A stretch of DNA of 64,000 nucleotides from Phycomyces blakesleeanus NRRL 1555(-) (lineage: Eukaryota; Mucoromycota; Mucoromycetes; Mucorales; Phycomycetaceae), in assembly GCF_001638985.1 (NCBI RefSeq), contig NW_017265139.1, positions 1,488,001 to 1,552,000 of the forward strand, given 5' to 3'. The notes beneath the pieces are model-generated. The model saw only the letters and a list, made by a program, of their open reading frames with translations. It did not search any database and was not told where the DNA came from. The translations under genes were made by a program, and so were the position numbers. Numbering within the stretch: the stretch's first letter is position 1; every line of letters starts with the position of its first letter. Below, piece by piece: positions 12,964 to 24,971 of this stretch.

Positions 12964-15900
12964 ATGCCCAGTATGGCCGATTCTACCTCTTCTCCGTCCT
13001 ATGGTTGTTCCAGTCAACCACTGTCTCCTGAAATGCAGAATAATCGTAAACGCAAACAGCTACAATACCCCACTTCAGTCGATAATTCGCCTTATATGAA
13101 CATCCCGTACCCCCCCGCCCAATGGTCAACAGACCCCTATGCTACCCATTCCTCCATCGGATACACCACTGAAAAACCTGATATGATGTCCTGGCCATCA
13201 ACCCAATTCGACCCTCGTTCTACCTCCACCTCAACTCCAGAAAGCAGAGTTCGTCAACCATCCTCAACATCTTCTGCCACAGTAGACATCGACGACCTTT
13301 TTGATCAAATTGACCCAACCCTCATTCCAGGAACATCCTCAAATCCTGCCCGCTCATTCTATGTCTATGATCAAGACCAACCCCCCACAGATCAACAATC
13401 GGCCTCAATCATCTCATCGCAACCACAGGCCTGCCAATCGTTTGACTTCATCACTTCATCGTATGCTTATTCTGGACAGTCACTCCAAGACGTCCCACTC
13501 GATATCCACTCCTTCCCACTTCGCGAATCCCCTCAGGTGCCCTCCCAGCTCGGCTCAGAACCAAACCAGAACACCAGATACAGGCAATCCGACCTTCAGC
13601 TCCACGACCTTCATACTGTCCATCGACGCAACCAGCAACAATTGATTCAGTCCTGGGTTGGTGCAACATACTCAGCTCCCCAACAGGTATCTCCGAATCA
13701 CTCCCCAGCCGGCTCAAATCCAGCCTTTTCTCCCGTTACTCCCGCCTTCTTCTCTCCCAGTTTCCTCGACTCTCTTCAGGGCGATGGCCATAGCTCACCC
13801 AGGCAGCTCACGTTGGACCAGTCGTACTCCCAGCCTGTCTCAACCGGTCTTGACACTCGACCCTTGGACTGGAATTCTGATTATAATTCCACTCAAGCTG
13901 ATCAAAGACTTAACATGGTTGCCCAGGTAACAAATATTTTTATTTTATTTTATTTTGTTTGGGGTGAAAATAATGGCATTTTTCTACAACCTTAATATCA
14001 TAGGCGCCACTTGAAGCATCCGAAAAAAAAAAAGAAAAAACTGATTTTTTTTTGATCTCCCTTTGTTGAATTCAATTCATTTTAGACAAGAGATATGCTC
14101 TCACCACCTGCATCACCTCCACACTCGTCAAATTCGTCGACAAATTCGTCTCCTCCAATTACTCCCATGTATGGTCGTTTGTCAAACCTCTCGATTCGCT
14201 CCACACCGGTTTCTGTTTCTGTTTCGGCTCCTGGTCAAATCCCATTCAACGGGCATCACTACTACGATAATTCGGCCACTACTACTATCCCAACAAACAT
14301 GACTGGCGGACATCCGATGCTAGTCGTAGCCACAGCAGCCCATCCACCAACCATTCCAGAAGCGGCGAGTGAAGAAGACGAAACTCGACTAACCTCGGGT
14401 CCTATTTCCTCTCCACACCGAAACCACCCAAACGTTATTATTGATCGTCGTTCAGTCAAGACCAATCGACAGATGATTCAAGCCTTTCAAGCCGCAACCT
14501 TTCGACCTCACATTCAGAAATATCTCAGGAGCCCAGACCCAATGTCGGTTGGTGAACGTACAGTTGTTATACTCACTTCCAAAGTGGCACAAAAGAGTTA
14601 TGGTACCGAAAAGAGGTTAGAACACACACAAAAAATAATAATAATAATTATATATTATATAAATAAGTATATATATATATATATAAATTTAAAATATATA
14701 GTATATAATCAAAGTTCTTATTTATTTACCAACTCTCTTTTTTTTTTTCAACCAAAAAAAAAATAGATTTCTGTGTCCCCCGCCCACTGCCATTCTGGTG
14801 GGTACTACTTGGTGGACTCCCAAAAAGGATGCAACGTTAGACGATGGCCATGTCTCGGACGATGCCCAAAGTCAACCACCTGACCCATTTCTCATCGACA
14901 ATGAACGCGTCCTGGCACCCCCAAGACTGACGGTCTGCATTTCCGGAGAGGCATCAAGCCAGGCTGGACACATCGAATGGTACACTGTCTCGGGTGTGAC
15001 GGTCGGCCAGACTGGACATGTTAAGGCAGCCCAACCTTCTTCCTCGTCTTCGTCTTCTTCTCCTTCTGGAAACGGCACCACCAGTGGCACCAGTGCTCAA
15101 CAAGAAGGTCTGCATCCCAATAGATTCAGAAGTGCAGAATCAAGAAACAATAACTTTGATTGGTACCACAACCATCACCAGGAACCCTTGGCTGCCGGAA
15201 AGAATGTCTCGAAACATCTGTTTATCAATGATGCCGACGAAAAACGGAAAAGGGTCGAATGTCTGGTCAAGATTCAGTTGGCCAATGGTCTGATGCTTGG
15301 GACACTTGCCAGTAAAGGAATCAAGGTCATTAGCAAACCAAGCAAGAAAAGGCAGAGTGTTAAAAACATGGAGCGTAAGTGAAATGTCATATGCAAGTAT
15401 ATATGCATGCATGCATGTATATATATATACGGGTGCGTGTACGCCAATCCTGATTTAACATTTTTCTTTATTTGATTTGGTTTAATTTGGTTTGGTTTGG
15501 TTTGGTTTGGTTTGGTTTGGTTTGGTTTGGTTTGGTTTGGCTTAAACTAGTCTGTATTCATCATGGCACAACTGTATCTCTGTTTAACCGAATCCGCTCT
15601 CAGACCGTCTCTACCAAATACCTTGGCGTGTCTTCTTCTTCAGCTCAGGGCTCGCCTTATGCTTTTCCGGGTCATGCTCAACCAAAGACCCAGGCAAGCG
15701 ATGTCAATGACGGTACCTGTTTTGTAGCCCGAACTACTTGCTGGGATCCCTTTGTGGTCTGGGTGGTGGACACTACGCGCACTCCGGGCGACGGTAAAGA
15801 AAGTGACACACCCGAAGATTACATTGGTCGCAATGTGTACACCCCCAGCGTGCCTTACCCTCCGCCACCCGCGATTGCTTTGAAGAACAAGACAAACCAG

Positions 15901-17007
15901 CTAGTCCCGATTCTCTACAACCAGCACATTGTTCTGCAGTGCCTTACAACCGGTCTTGTTAGCCCGGTTATGATCATACGCAAGGTAGACAAGGCATCTA
16001 CTGTTGTAGGTGGCGCTCGTTCTGTCGATGACCCTCACATTTCTGGAGGTGGTGAGTATGGCGATGAAGTATTCGGAGACCCTGTTTCCCAACTCCACAA
16101 GATTGCCCTTCAGATCGTCCAAGACCCTTCAAATGCAGTACACGCCCATCATGCTGCAATGCGCCAGCAAACCCAATCCCAAAATGGAGACTACGATATG
16201 AACTACAGCAATTCTGGTGTATTTTCACCTACGCATCTACCCACACCAGCACCAGCACCAGCACCAGTACCTCAATTGCAAGAAAAAATGATGCCACGCT
16301 CCAACCAGCCTGTCACTTACTTGGCATGTCTGAATGATATGGTTGGAATGCACAAGACTGTGGATCCCAGACGACCTTTAGCGACCATATCACAGCAGAC
16401 AGCAGCAGAGGCAGCCGCGACCGGAGCATACTTTCTGAAAGAGGAGACGATGAATAATTACAATACGATCGATAGTTCGGTTCCTTCGCAGCAAGAAGGT
16501 GGGAAAGTAGTCCGTAAGCGACGAGTGTCGACTGATGTTCTTGAAAGACACCTTAATTCCGGTTTGAACAACTACAATTTAAATATGAGTATGAGTATGA
16601 ATATGAATATGAATATGAACGGAATACCGCCCAGTAAACTCGTTAGTTCAATGTCGCTCACCAACCTCAAGGAAAGAAATCAGGGCGAGATACTTGATCC
16701 TAGTCTTCGCCGACGCGTCAATAGTATGAACGATGATATTGAGGCATACTACGGAAGCCGTGCAAATGGCGGAAGTGCAGCATCGCATATTCTCATGAAT
16801 CGTGGCCGATCAGGGTCGACGCATTCTCTGGAGAACAGTAAGCGAAAGCCAAGCATGAGTGCCAGTAGTAGCTCTAGCTCGACTAGCACCGGCAGCCGTC
16901 GTATGTCAGCTGTGAGTGTGAATGCTGGTAGCCCTAACCATGGACTTGGTTCATATTGGAGTGAGGATGTTTCTGACGCAGCAGTTTGGACAATTGTAGG
17001 AACAGGT

Positions 17008-17042
<35 letters not shown>

Positions 17043-17624
17043 TGTATTTTTATGCCATGTTATTTATTTAAACAAAAACAAATATATATATATTTTACTT
17101 GAGAGTTTTTATATAAAATATATTATTGATTTTTTATTGATTTTATTTTTAAATTGATTATAGATTGTGCTGTATATACATTCTGGACACCTCCTGTGGA
17201 CGACACACGGCCACAGTTGAGCGTAAATACAACAATGTTCCCTACCTTGTTGAACTACACTCTCAATATGTCGCCTAGTGTGGCCTACCAGACGCAGCAA
17301 AGCACAGGTCTCGACCGACGCCTTCAATCGACAGGAGAAGAATACCCTGATTCAAATGAACAATTGATGTCCTTGCACGGCGAGTCCTTTTCGCGTGATT
17401 TGCAGGTGTGGTTTGGAGACATCAAGGCGCTTGATTCGGATTACCGTAGCCGAGAATTGTTTGTATGCAGGTTACCTACGCGTCAGAACCTCTTGGAGGG
17501 AGTAGGACTCGAGACAGTTGGCTTTGACAATACGACACATGCTCCTATCTACAGTCTACCGATTCTATTGGTCCGAGGAGATGGCACTGTTTACAAGACC
17601 AACAAGACCTACAAATTCCAGTAA
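12964..17624 (+). CDS. CSL-family transcription factor (Su(H)/RBP-J/Cbf type)
   Basis: Sequence-specific DNA-binding regulator of the CSL family; fungal members (for example fission yeast Cbf11 and Cbf12) work without Notch. Five exons: 12964-13926, 14086-14615, 14767-15374, 15551-17005, 17164-17624, giving 1338 residues. Residues 1 to about 430 are Ser/Pro/Gln-rich and probably disordered. The LAG1-type DNA-binding domain contains VAQKSYGTEKRFLCPPP (about 488-503, split by intron 2). The beta-trefoil follows with KVISKPSKKRQS and LFNRIRSQTVSTKYL, then MIIRKVDK and DPVSQLHK. The C-terminal Ig-like part holds WTIVGTDCAVYTFWTPP. Large insertions (Ser-rich, Asn/Met repeats, poly-Ser) between core strands are typical of fungal CSLs. 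ATG at 12964 is the first after an in-frame TAA at 12943-12945; a second ATG lies at 12973. Confidence 0.95.
15486..15540. repeat. TTTGG pentanucleotide repeat inside CSL intron 3
   Basis: Eleven perfect TTTGG units end 10 bp before the acceptor AG at 15549-15550. The tract replaces a conventional pyrimidine-rich tract. Confidence 0.9.
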
Positions 17625-17831
17625 CAATTTTTTATTTTTATATATTTTTTCGTTTTATGCTTTCACTCCTTTTCTTGTGTATTTATTTTATTTTATTTTA
17701 TTTTATTTTATTGTCTTTACTTTATTTTTATGAGTAACTTTTCTCACTTTATCACCTTACCCTACCCTACCTTCAACTTATTTCAACTTCTTTCTTTCTA
17801 TGCTATATGCTTTTACTTTCTTTAATGTAAG

Positions 17832-17866
<35 letters not shown>

Positions 17867-19047
17867 AATTTTTTCATGCCAATTGATATATTATATATCA
17901 AAACCTGTATTATTTTCTCTTTCCTGTCATTTCATCTTTTTTCTATAAAACAAAACAACAAAAATTCATGAATTATTCGACACATTTATTTTCTCTTTTC
18001 ACCACTACACACATATTATACCTATTATATATATGTATATACATAAAATCAATTAACTTGCTTATTATCGTATATATAAAAAAATATTCTATAAAACGTC
18101 TTCTTATTTTATTTATATATATATCTGAATTCCCAATTTCTGGAAAATCCTTATTTTCATATGTATAATATATATATTTGGCAAAAGGGAAAAAAAATGG
18201 GGGGGTAAGAAGAAGGAGGAGGTAAGTGGGAAGAAAGCGAGACATTTGCGGGGTATCTTTTGTTTGTTTGTTTGTTTGTTTGTTTGCTTGTTTTGTAGCC
18301 ATATTCTGAATAGGCAAAATGCGGGTAACATTTCCTATTTTTTTCTTTAAAAAAAAACGAGTCAAAAAACGAGTCAAAAAGCAAGGCAAAAGGCAAGATA
18401 AGGCAAGGTAAAGAAGTATATAATAAAGGCAAATGTTTAATAGCACATATGTGTTCATTTCCTTTGCCTTTGACAATACATGCATGTATATATATATATA
18501 ATATGTATTTTTTTTTTGGTTTGGTTTGTTTAGTGTGGAGTGGAAATGGTGCTTAATACAGTGTCTATACAAGATAAATAATAAAAATAAAATAGTATAT
18601 ATATATATATATGTGCGTGTGTAAGTTATATGAATATAAGAGAAATAAAATAAAATAAATGAAATCTACTCCCACTTTTTGTACAAACGATACTATGAAA
18701 TATACATAGGCAAGAAAGAGAGTAAAGAAAAAGGAAAGCAATAGAAGTACAGCAAAGAAAAGAAAAGAAGGTGGAAAGAAGGGGTTGTATGTGATTGTGT
18801 ATGAAAGCGAACAGGTTAAATGAAAGAAGAAGAAGTATAAGAAATATTTTGCACTGGTCGGCGATGTGTTGATATATATGTTATGTGTGAATGTGTGAGT
18901 GAGTGAGTCTGTATGTAGGTCTGTATGTATGTGTGTATGTGTGTATGTATGTATGTATGTATGTATGTATGTATGTATGTATGTATGTATGTAGGTCTGT
19001 ATGTATGTGTAGCTGTGTAGCTGTGTAGCTGCGTGCGTGGGTGTGTT
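17625..19047. other. Convergent intergenic region rich in simple repeats
   Basis: Lies between the 3' ends of the CSL gene (+) and the phosphodiesterase gene (-). It contains ATTTT repeats (17690-17712), ATT repeats (17845-17865), TTTG repeats (18258-18286), TA tracts and a large GTAT array. No gene is supported. Confidence 0.6.
18905..18993. repeat. GTAT tetranucleotide microsatellite
   Basis: About twenty GTAT/GTGT units, beginning about 55 bp beyond the phosphodiesterase stop codon, probably in its 3' UTR. Confidence 0.9.
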
Positions 19048-22000
19048 TTACTGTATCGTACACTGGCAGTAAGAAGGATTTGAGCTATCGTGGGTACCCC
19101 ATTCTCCTCTTGCTTCATTTGGATGTTCGGGCTTTGTGTCAATACTCGCCGCTACTGTCGTCATCTTACTTTCTACATAGTTCTCCATAGCCATTGCTGG
19201 CATGCTGGGCATCTTTTTGAATCGAGTCGAACTGTTACTCAAAGTGTCTCGGCCAGAATCGAGTGAAACACGTTTATGAATCTCAACTACTTGTGTGTTA
19301 CAATCCATCGTCCCACTTGTTCTCTTTTTGGTGACTAATGAAAATGAAACAAATCGAGTAAATACGACAACCAAATAGGACACATTTTGATGTTATTTGT
19401 TTGTTTTGTTTTGTTTTGTTTATTTACCTGTCTCGACATGTATCGTAGTTTGCTGTTCAATTGGTGCTTCCCATGATGATTCAGTTTCCTCTTTAACGCC
19501 AGCACTAGCACCAGTAGCAGCACCAGCAGCAGCACCAGCAGCAGCACTAGCAGCAGGAACAACAAGTGGAGTATCAGTTGAAGCACAATTATGGTTTGAA
19601 TTTTTGCGATGTTCCCATCGTTTCAGATTGCTTTCCATGTGATTAACAGCAAAAGACATTTCTAAAATAAAAATAAAAATAAAAATAAAAATTATTAATA
19701 TTAAATTATTAATATTAAATTATTTGATAGCCATTTAATTTCTTTTATATATGCGTATCATTTAGTGATTCAAAAATTATTCTTATTCTTATTCTTATTA
19801 TTTACCTGGAAGCACTTTTTGGACACTCTTGAACAAATCAAGCGCAACAAAACAAATGAATCCGATTTGTGAATCTTCAAGAATAACTTTTGTGCGATCA
19901 TTCATCGGAAGCACCGGCATCCCAAGCTCACGTTCGAGATCGCCCTGTAAGACAAACTCTTCTACAAGAAGTTCAGCCCACTTTTCAGCCCGCATAAACG
20001 GACGAGTCTATAGTATAGCAAGATAAATTTGTTAGTTAGTTAAATTGCAGAAAGAAAGAAAGAAAGATTACTCACGACATTGCTAATGTCAGCACATTTG
20101 ATCAGTCCACTACAGAGCAAGAGACGTTCGTTCTGGAGGGCGACTGAATCGAGAGAATTGAGATCTATAGTCTTCATTCGATCGGCCTGCTCCTTGATCT
20201 TTGTCACATAATCACTGTGCAGAGACATATCGGTTGCCAAAATACTTGTGATCACAGTCTTGCGGAACTCTGCCGAGGTGCGCATATATGAAAGTAAATA
20301 AATGAAAAATTTAACTTGCTGTTTCTGCAATGAAATTTTTTTTGCTGTGCAGTACAGTACAGTACAGTGCAGTGCAGTACAGTGCGAATAATATCTATAT
20401 TTATATATATATATATATATGTGTGTATGAATGAATGAATAAATAGCTTACCTTGATAAGAAGATGACCCACAGCCACCGGCAAATTGATCAAAGCCATG
20501 TTTCTTGATGAGTTGGAAAAGAGTCATTGAGTGAAGACTTTCAAGGATAGAATGATCATTGTAAAGTAAAGCAAGAGGGGTAGCAGAATTGATCTGATAA
20601 GATGATAAAGTAAAATTATATATAAAGAGAGAGAGAGAGAATAGAGAATAGAGAATAGAGAAAATGTAATGTTAGTCAATTGATTACAGCTAAGATTATA
20701 ATCATAATTGGAATTACACACAATTACAATCACACACAATTACAATTACAATTACGAGTTTTTTTATGTATATGTATTTACCAGGAACATGTTGTTCACA
20801 CCAGGATGGGCAGCATCGTGTCCAATGGCAGCCAGCAACAAGCCAAATACATCCAATGGACGCAAGATGTCCTGAGGAAGTTGGTAGGAAGACCGCCCTG
20901 TGTCTACAGTGTTGTAGGGCAAAAGACCAAGCTGGCAAAGGAAATGGAAAAGGCATTGGAGGACGTCTACGGCGTGTGCAAAGTTGTGATAAGGATTTTC
21001 GTCGTGATAGGCGCTTGAAAGGTCGATGATAAAGTCGTACAATTGACCTAGATGTAAATAAATAAGCATTGTTACTCCAAAAAAAAATCATATAATTTTT
21101 ATTTTCTTATTATTTTTTCTTTACCTTGACCGATACCCAGATAAGAAAGTTCTGGTGAGACCAAGATTTGTTCAAATATAAGATAGACACAGTGAATAAG
21201 ATCAGTCGAGTCGTAATCGAAAGGACAATAGTCCCAGCTAAAGATCGCCTTTTTCAGTGTATCTTTGTGTTGACTAGTAATTAAAGGCAAAAAGGACAAT
21301 AAGTTTAGATAGACAGACAAAAGGTTATTATATTTATATATATTTTTTAAATAAGGACTTTACCTTGTAATGGTCATGTATTTTGCATGCTGTGGCAGTG
21401 GAACATAAATGTCCATAATAGCCTTTGTAAGTCTATGAATAAAATGGAATATTTGATTTGATTTGATTAAATTTTAAAAAAAATAAATCATTCAAGCTTT
21501 GGATAGCTTATTTATTTTCTAGTGTTCTGGTGCTTTGTACGTACTGCATATCTCTGTTGAAGATTTCTTTGAAACGGTTGTTGAGGCTATTGGGAGGGTA
21601 TGATGTTGTGGTGATGGGTGGGCTGTTTGATAGAAAGTGGTCGGGACATGAGACTGGTGATGAAGGAAATGATGATCCCTGGACGCTACTATCATGCATT
21701 TTGGAATCTGCGCGACATCTGTGCAATTTCTAAAGAAGGTTGTGTGTCAGCACATTGTTGTTGTTGTTGTGTAATGTATTTGAGGACGTACGAGAAAGAG
21801 GGTCTTGATTGTATAAAGTGGGAGTGGTTTGAGAAGATAATCAGATGCACCGGCGTGGATACAATCGAGCATAAATGAAGGTGAATCGTTTGTAGAACAG
21901 ACTATGGGTTTAAAGTGAATGCGATCAAATGGAATCAAATGGAATTAAATAGATTAAATAGAACAAATCAAAAGACATACAGAGAGGACAAAGAGGTTAT

Positions 22001-22629
22001 TATTACTATTACTATTACTGTTACTATTATTTTGGTAAACTTACCCACAATCGGCACTGTACTCATTTCGCGGCTAATCTTTTTTACCCAGGCCATGCGT
22101 GGGTCAGCCATCGTTCCAGAAGAATTTGTTGAATTTGTTGAACAAGAGGATGAGCATGATAGGGTGTAAAGGGAGTCGGTGTCATCATAGTCGTATTCTT
22201 CTTCGGGGCATTCTGTACCGAGAAGGGCGTCAAGATCGATCAGTAGTAGTGTGGGTGAGACTTGGTTGCATTCCCTGGCTCTTTCGAGGGCCTCGGCTGG
22301 ATTGGACTGCAAAATGACTATACGCACACAATATTTATTTTGTTTAAGCATTTAGTGTAGTTACACGATTGAATTTATATTATAAATTATTATAAATTAT
22401 TATAAATTATTATATGTTTGGTGGTGCTTGGGTGCTTGGGTGCTTGGGTGCTTGGGTGCGTATTTAATATATATTTTTATTTACCTTGACCGAAAACAGC
22501 CTGGAGAGATACCATATAGGTCGGCCATTGATTGTTCTCTGTGGATTCACTATTGGTACTCCCATCAATTGCATAGGGTTGAGCCGGAGACTGATAAAGG
22601 ACGATGACCGAGCAATCTGTAGGATTCAT
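19048..22629 (-). CDS. Class I cyclic-nucleotide phosphodiesterase with receiver-like N-terminus and C-terminal CaaX-like motif
   Basis: Hydrolyses cAMP (inferred), opposing adenylate cyclase and PKA signalling. Twelve exons: 22629-22485, 22317-22045, 21901-21792, 21729-21545, 21432-21364, 21273-21125, 21047-20782, 20593-20452, 20269-20076, 20007-19806, 19661-19428, 19334-19048. All phases join, giving 751 residues. Residues 4-176 resemble a response-regulator receiver: strand SVIVLY, LLLIDLD (Asp76 as phospho-acceptor candidate), VVCSTND, and AGASDYLLKPL (Lys164). The catalytic domain (about 238-580) has YHNFAHAVDV (His331, His335), GHDAAHPGVNN (His387, Asp388), LIKCADISN (Asp507) and SQIGF (Gln558, purine-binding), so every metal ligand is present. 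The tail is Ala/Ser-rich and ends CQCTIQ. ATG at 22629 is the first in frame with the receiver. Confidence 0.92.
22421..22460. repeat. Octanucleotide repeat (TGCTTGGG) in phosphodiesterase intron 1
   Basis: Four to five copies of an 8-bp unit lie about 20 bp downstream (in transcript sense) of the intron 1 donor at 22479-22484. Confidence 0.85.
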
Positions 22630-22713
22630 CGGCACAAGCAAAGGGAGATTTCTTTTTTTTTTGGATTTTTTTATAAAGAAGTAATAATTTTGTACAAAAC
22701 GATATTGACTTTC

Positions 22714-22748
<35 letters not shown>

Positions 22749-23675
22749 AGTTGTTGCTGGAATGTATAAGATGTACAGATATCCTTTTGTGTGTTTTGTG
22801 TATGGAAATATAAAATTATATATTTATTCAACTTTCTTCTTCAGGACTGTATCTATATTTATATTTAATATAGATAGAGAGGTAGGTGTGTAGGTGTGTA
22901 GGTGGGTGGTTTGGTGCTTCTGGTGATGATGATTATGGGCTTTTATGCTTCTTTTCCTTTCTTATTTGATGTGATCGTGTAGCTTGTTCTGTTGCAAGGG
23001 CAGCTTTATTGTGGCCGTTTGATGAGAATATGAATATAGATATCTCAAATGAAAATGAAAATAAAGAAAATCTATAGTGGAAATAAGGATCGCGTTGAAA
23101 ATAGAAGGAAAGAAAAGAAAAGAAAAGAAAGAGAGAAGGAAGAAGATGCCGCTAATTTTTTTTTTCTGTTTCTTGGGTTGTTGTATGGCTCTTGTTGCGT
23201 CTTTGCACTGCACTCGAATGGAATACGAACAAACTATTGGGTAGGTAGGTTTTACAAGGTGAGTTTAGCAGGGGCTTGTAGCACACAGTCATTTATAAAA
23301 ATAATAATTATAATAATAATACAATACAATACAATACAGTACAATACAATACAGTACAATACAGTACACTATAAATAATTTTTACAGTTACAAAAAGACT
23401 GTGTATTTTATTTTATTTTTTATTTTTTTTTTTTGACTCTCGTGCGGAGAGGACTTTTTGGGGGGAGTAAGCTTGGACCTTTTTTTGTCTTTTTTTTTCG
23501 ATTACCAAAAATACCACGTGGCGGCTCATCTCATGTAAGAAGAAGAATTGTATATAAAAATGAAAAATGCGTGTGTTTTTGTGTGAGTGCGTGCGTGTGA
23601 GTGAGTGCGTGTGAGTGCGTGTGAGTGAGTACGAGTGAAATGAAGTGAAATGAAGTGAAATGAAGTGAGTGAGTG

Positions 23676-23711
<36 letters not shown>

Positions 23712-24651
23712 ATTTATCACATTCAAATTCACACACATACACACACACTATATATATATACTTCTTGTAAAATAAATGAATAAATATACTTGCAAAGAAG
23801 AAAGAAAAAAAAAAGACTAGACTTCTTTAACTTTATTGTAAAGTAAAGTATTGGCTCGGCGAAGGCGGAACTTGGTCCCAAAATCGGGGATCGGATCATA
23901 TCGGTTACGTGATAGTAGTAACAACAATAGTACTAGTAGTAAAAGTAGCAAAAGTAGTAGAAGGAAAATAAAAGAACAAGAAAGAAAATTAGCACCAGGT
24001 GATATCTAATCATCGAATAAATCTTTCCGTGTCCTTTTTATTATATTAGATAGGTCCAAAGATCTGACTCTTTCTTTACAAGAAGTACAGTCATTAAATA
24101 CACCTATATATATAATATATTTTTTGTTAGTAATGATTTGTTTAAAAAAATAATAATATTAATATTAATTTCATTTTCTTACTTCTTTTACTTCTTCCTC
24201 TTCTGCTACTACTTTTACTTTTACTACTTTTACTACTTTTACTAGTTTGGATTTATTTATATAAAAAATCGCGTGATAAAACAGTACCAATAGAATTTAT
24301 ACTGTCAAGACGACTGCTACTATGCTTCTTCATTACATCTAAAGAACCCAAACATATATACGTATATATACATGTATACTTTCCAATGTTTTTTTTTCTT
24401 TCTTTCTCGCACGCAACATATCAACACATGTCTAGTATCACTCTAGTCGATTCAAATCTTTTACCTCGGATTCTAGCCGTTTTGGTCTGTATGACATAAG
24501 AATTTTATATAACTATATATTTTTGTTTTAAGCCTATGCTATTTTGTATCATTGTTTGAACCATTAGGCTAGCGAGATTCAATTCAATATATTATGTATA
24601 TAAATCCAATACTGGTTACCAAGTAATAAGCGAGAGAAAATAAAGATCGAT

Positions 24652-24687
<36 letters not shown>

Positions 24688-24971
24688 AGAGCAGATCATG
24701 TTTTGTATATATATGCTTTGGTTTCATTTGTGTACAAAAATATATATAGAGAACTAAAGAGAAAGAGAGAGAGAGGGTGTTTGTGTGTGTTTGTGCGTGC
24801 GTGCGTGCGTATGCGTGTGCGTGTGCGTGTGAAAGGGAAAGGAGAATAGAAGAAGAAAAAAATACGATACGATACGGATACGATACGAGAGAGAGAGAGA
24901 GAAAGAAAGACAAGAAGTAATAATAAAATAAAATAAAATATGATAAAATATGATAAAGAATAAAATAAAGA
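22630..24971. other. Intergenic region (2.3 kb), no supported gene
   Basis: Upstream of the phosphodiesterase and downstream of the SCH9-type kinase. It contains a GCTGTT hexamer array (about 22713-22757), a TACAA array (about 23318-23370), GTGA/GTGC arrays (about 23580-23670), TA tracts and a GATT array (24658-24685). Frames crossing these are repeat translations, not genes. Confidence 0.6.

Noticed and set aside
18816..19142. Minus-strand frame with Thr-His-Tyr repeats beyond the phosphodiesterase stop
   Set aside because: It is a translation of the GTAT microsatellite; the true phosphodiesterase exon ends at the TAA at 19048-19050 in another frame.
23526..23744. Open frame over GTGA/GTGC repeats
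   Set aside because: Microsatellite translation (His-Thr-Ala repeats), no family resemblance.
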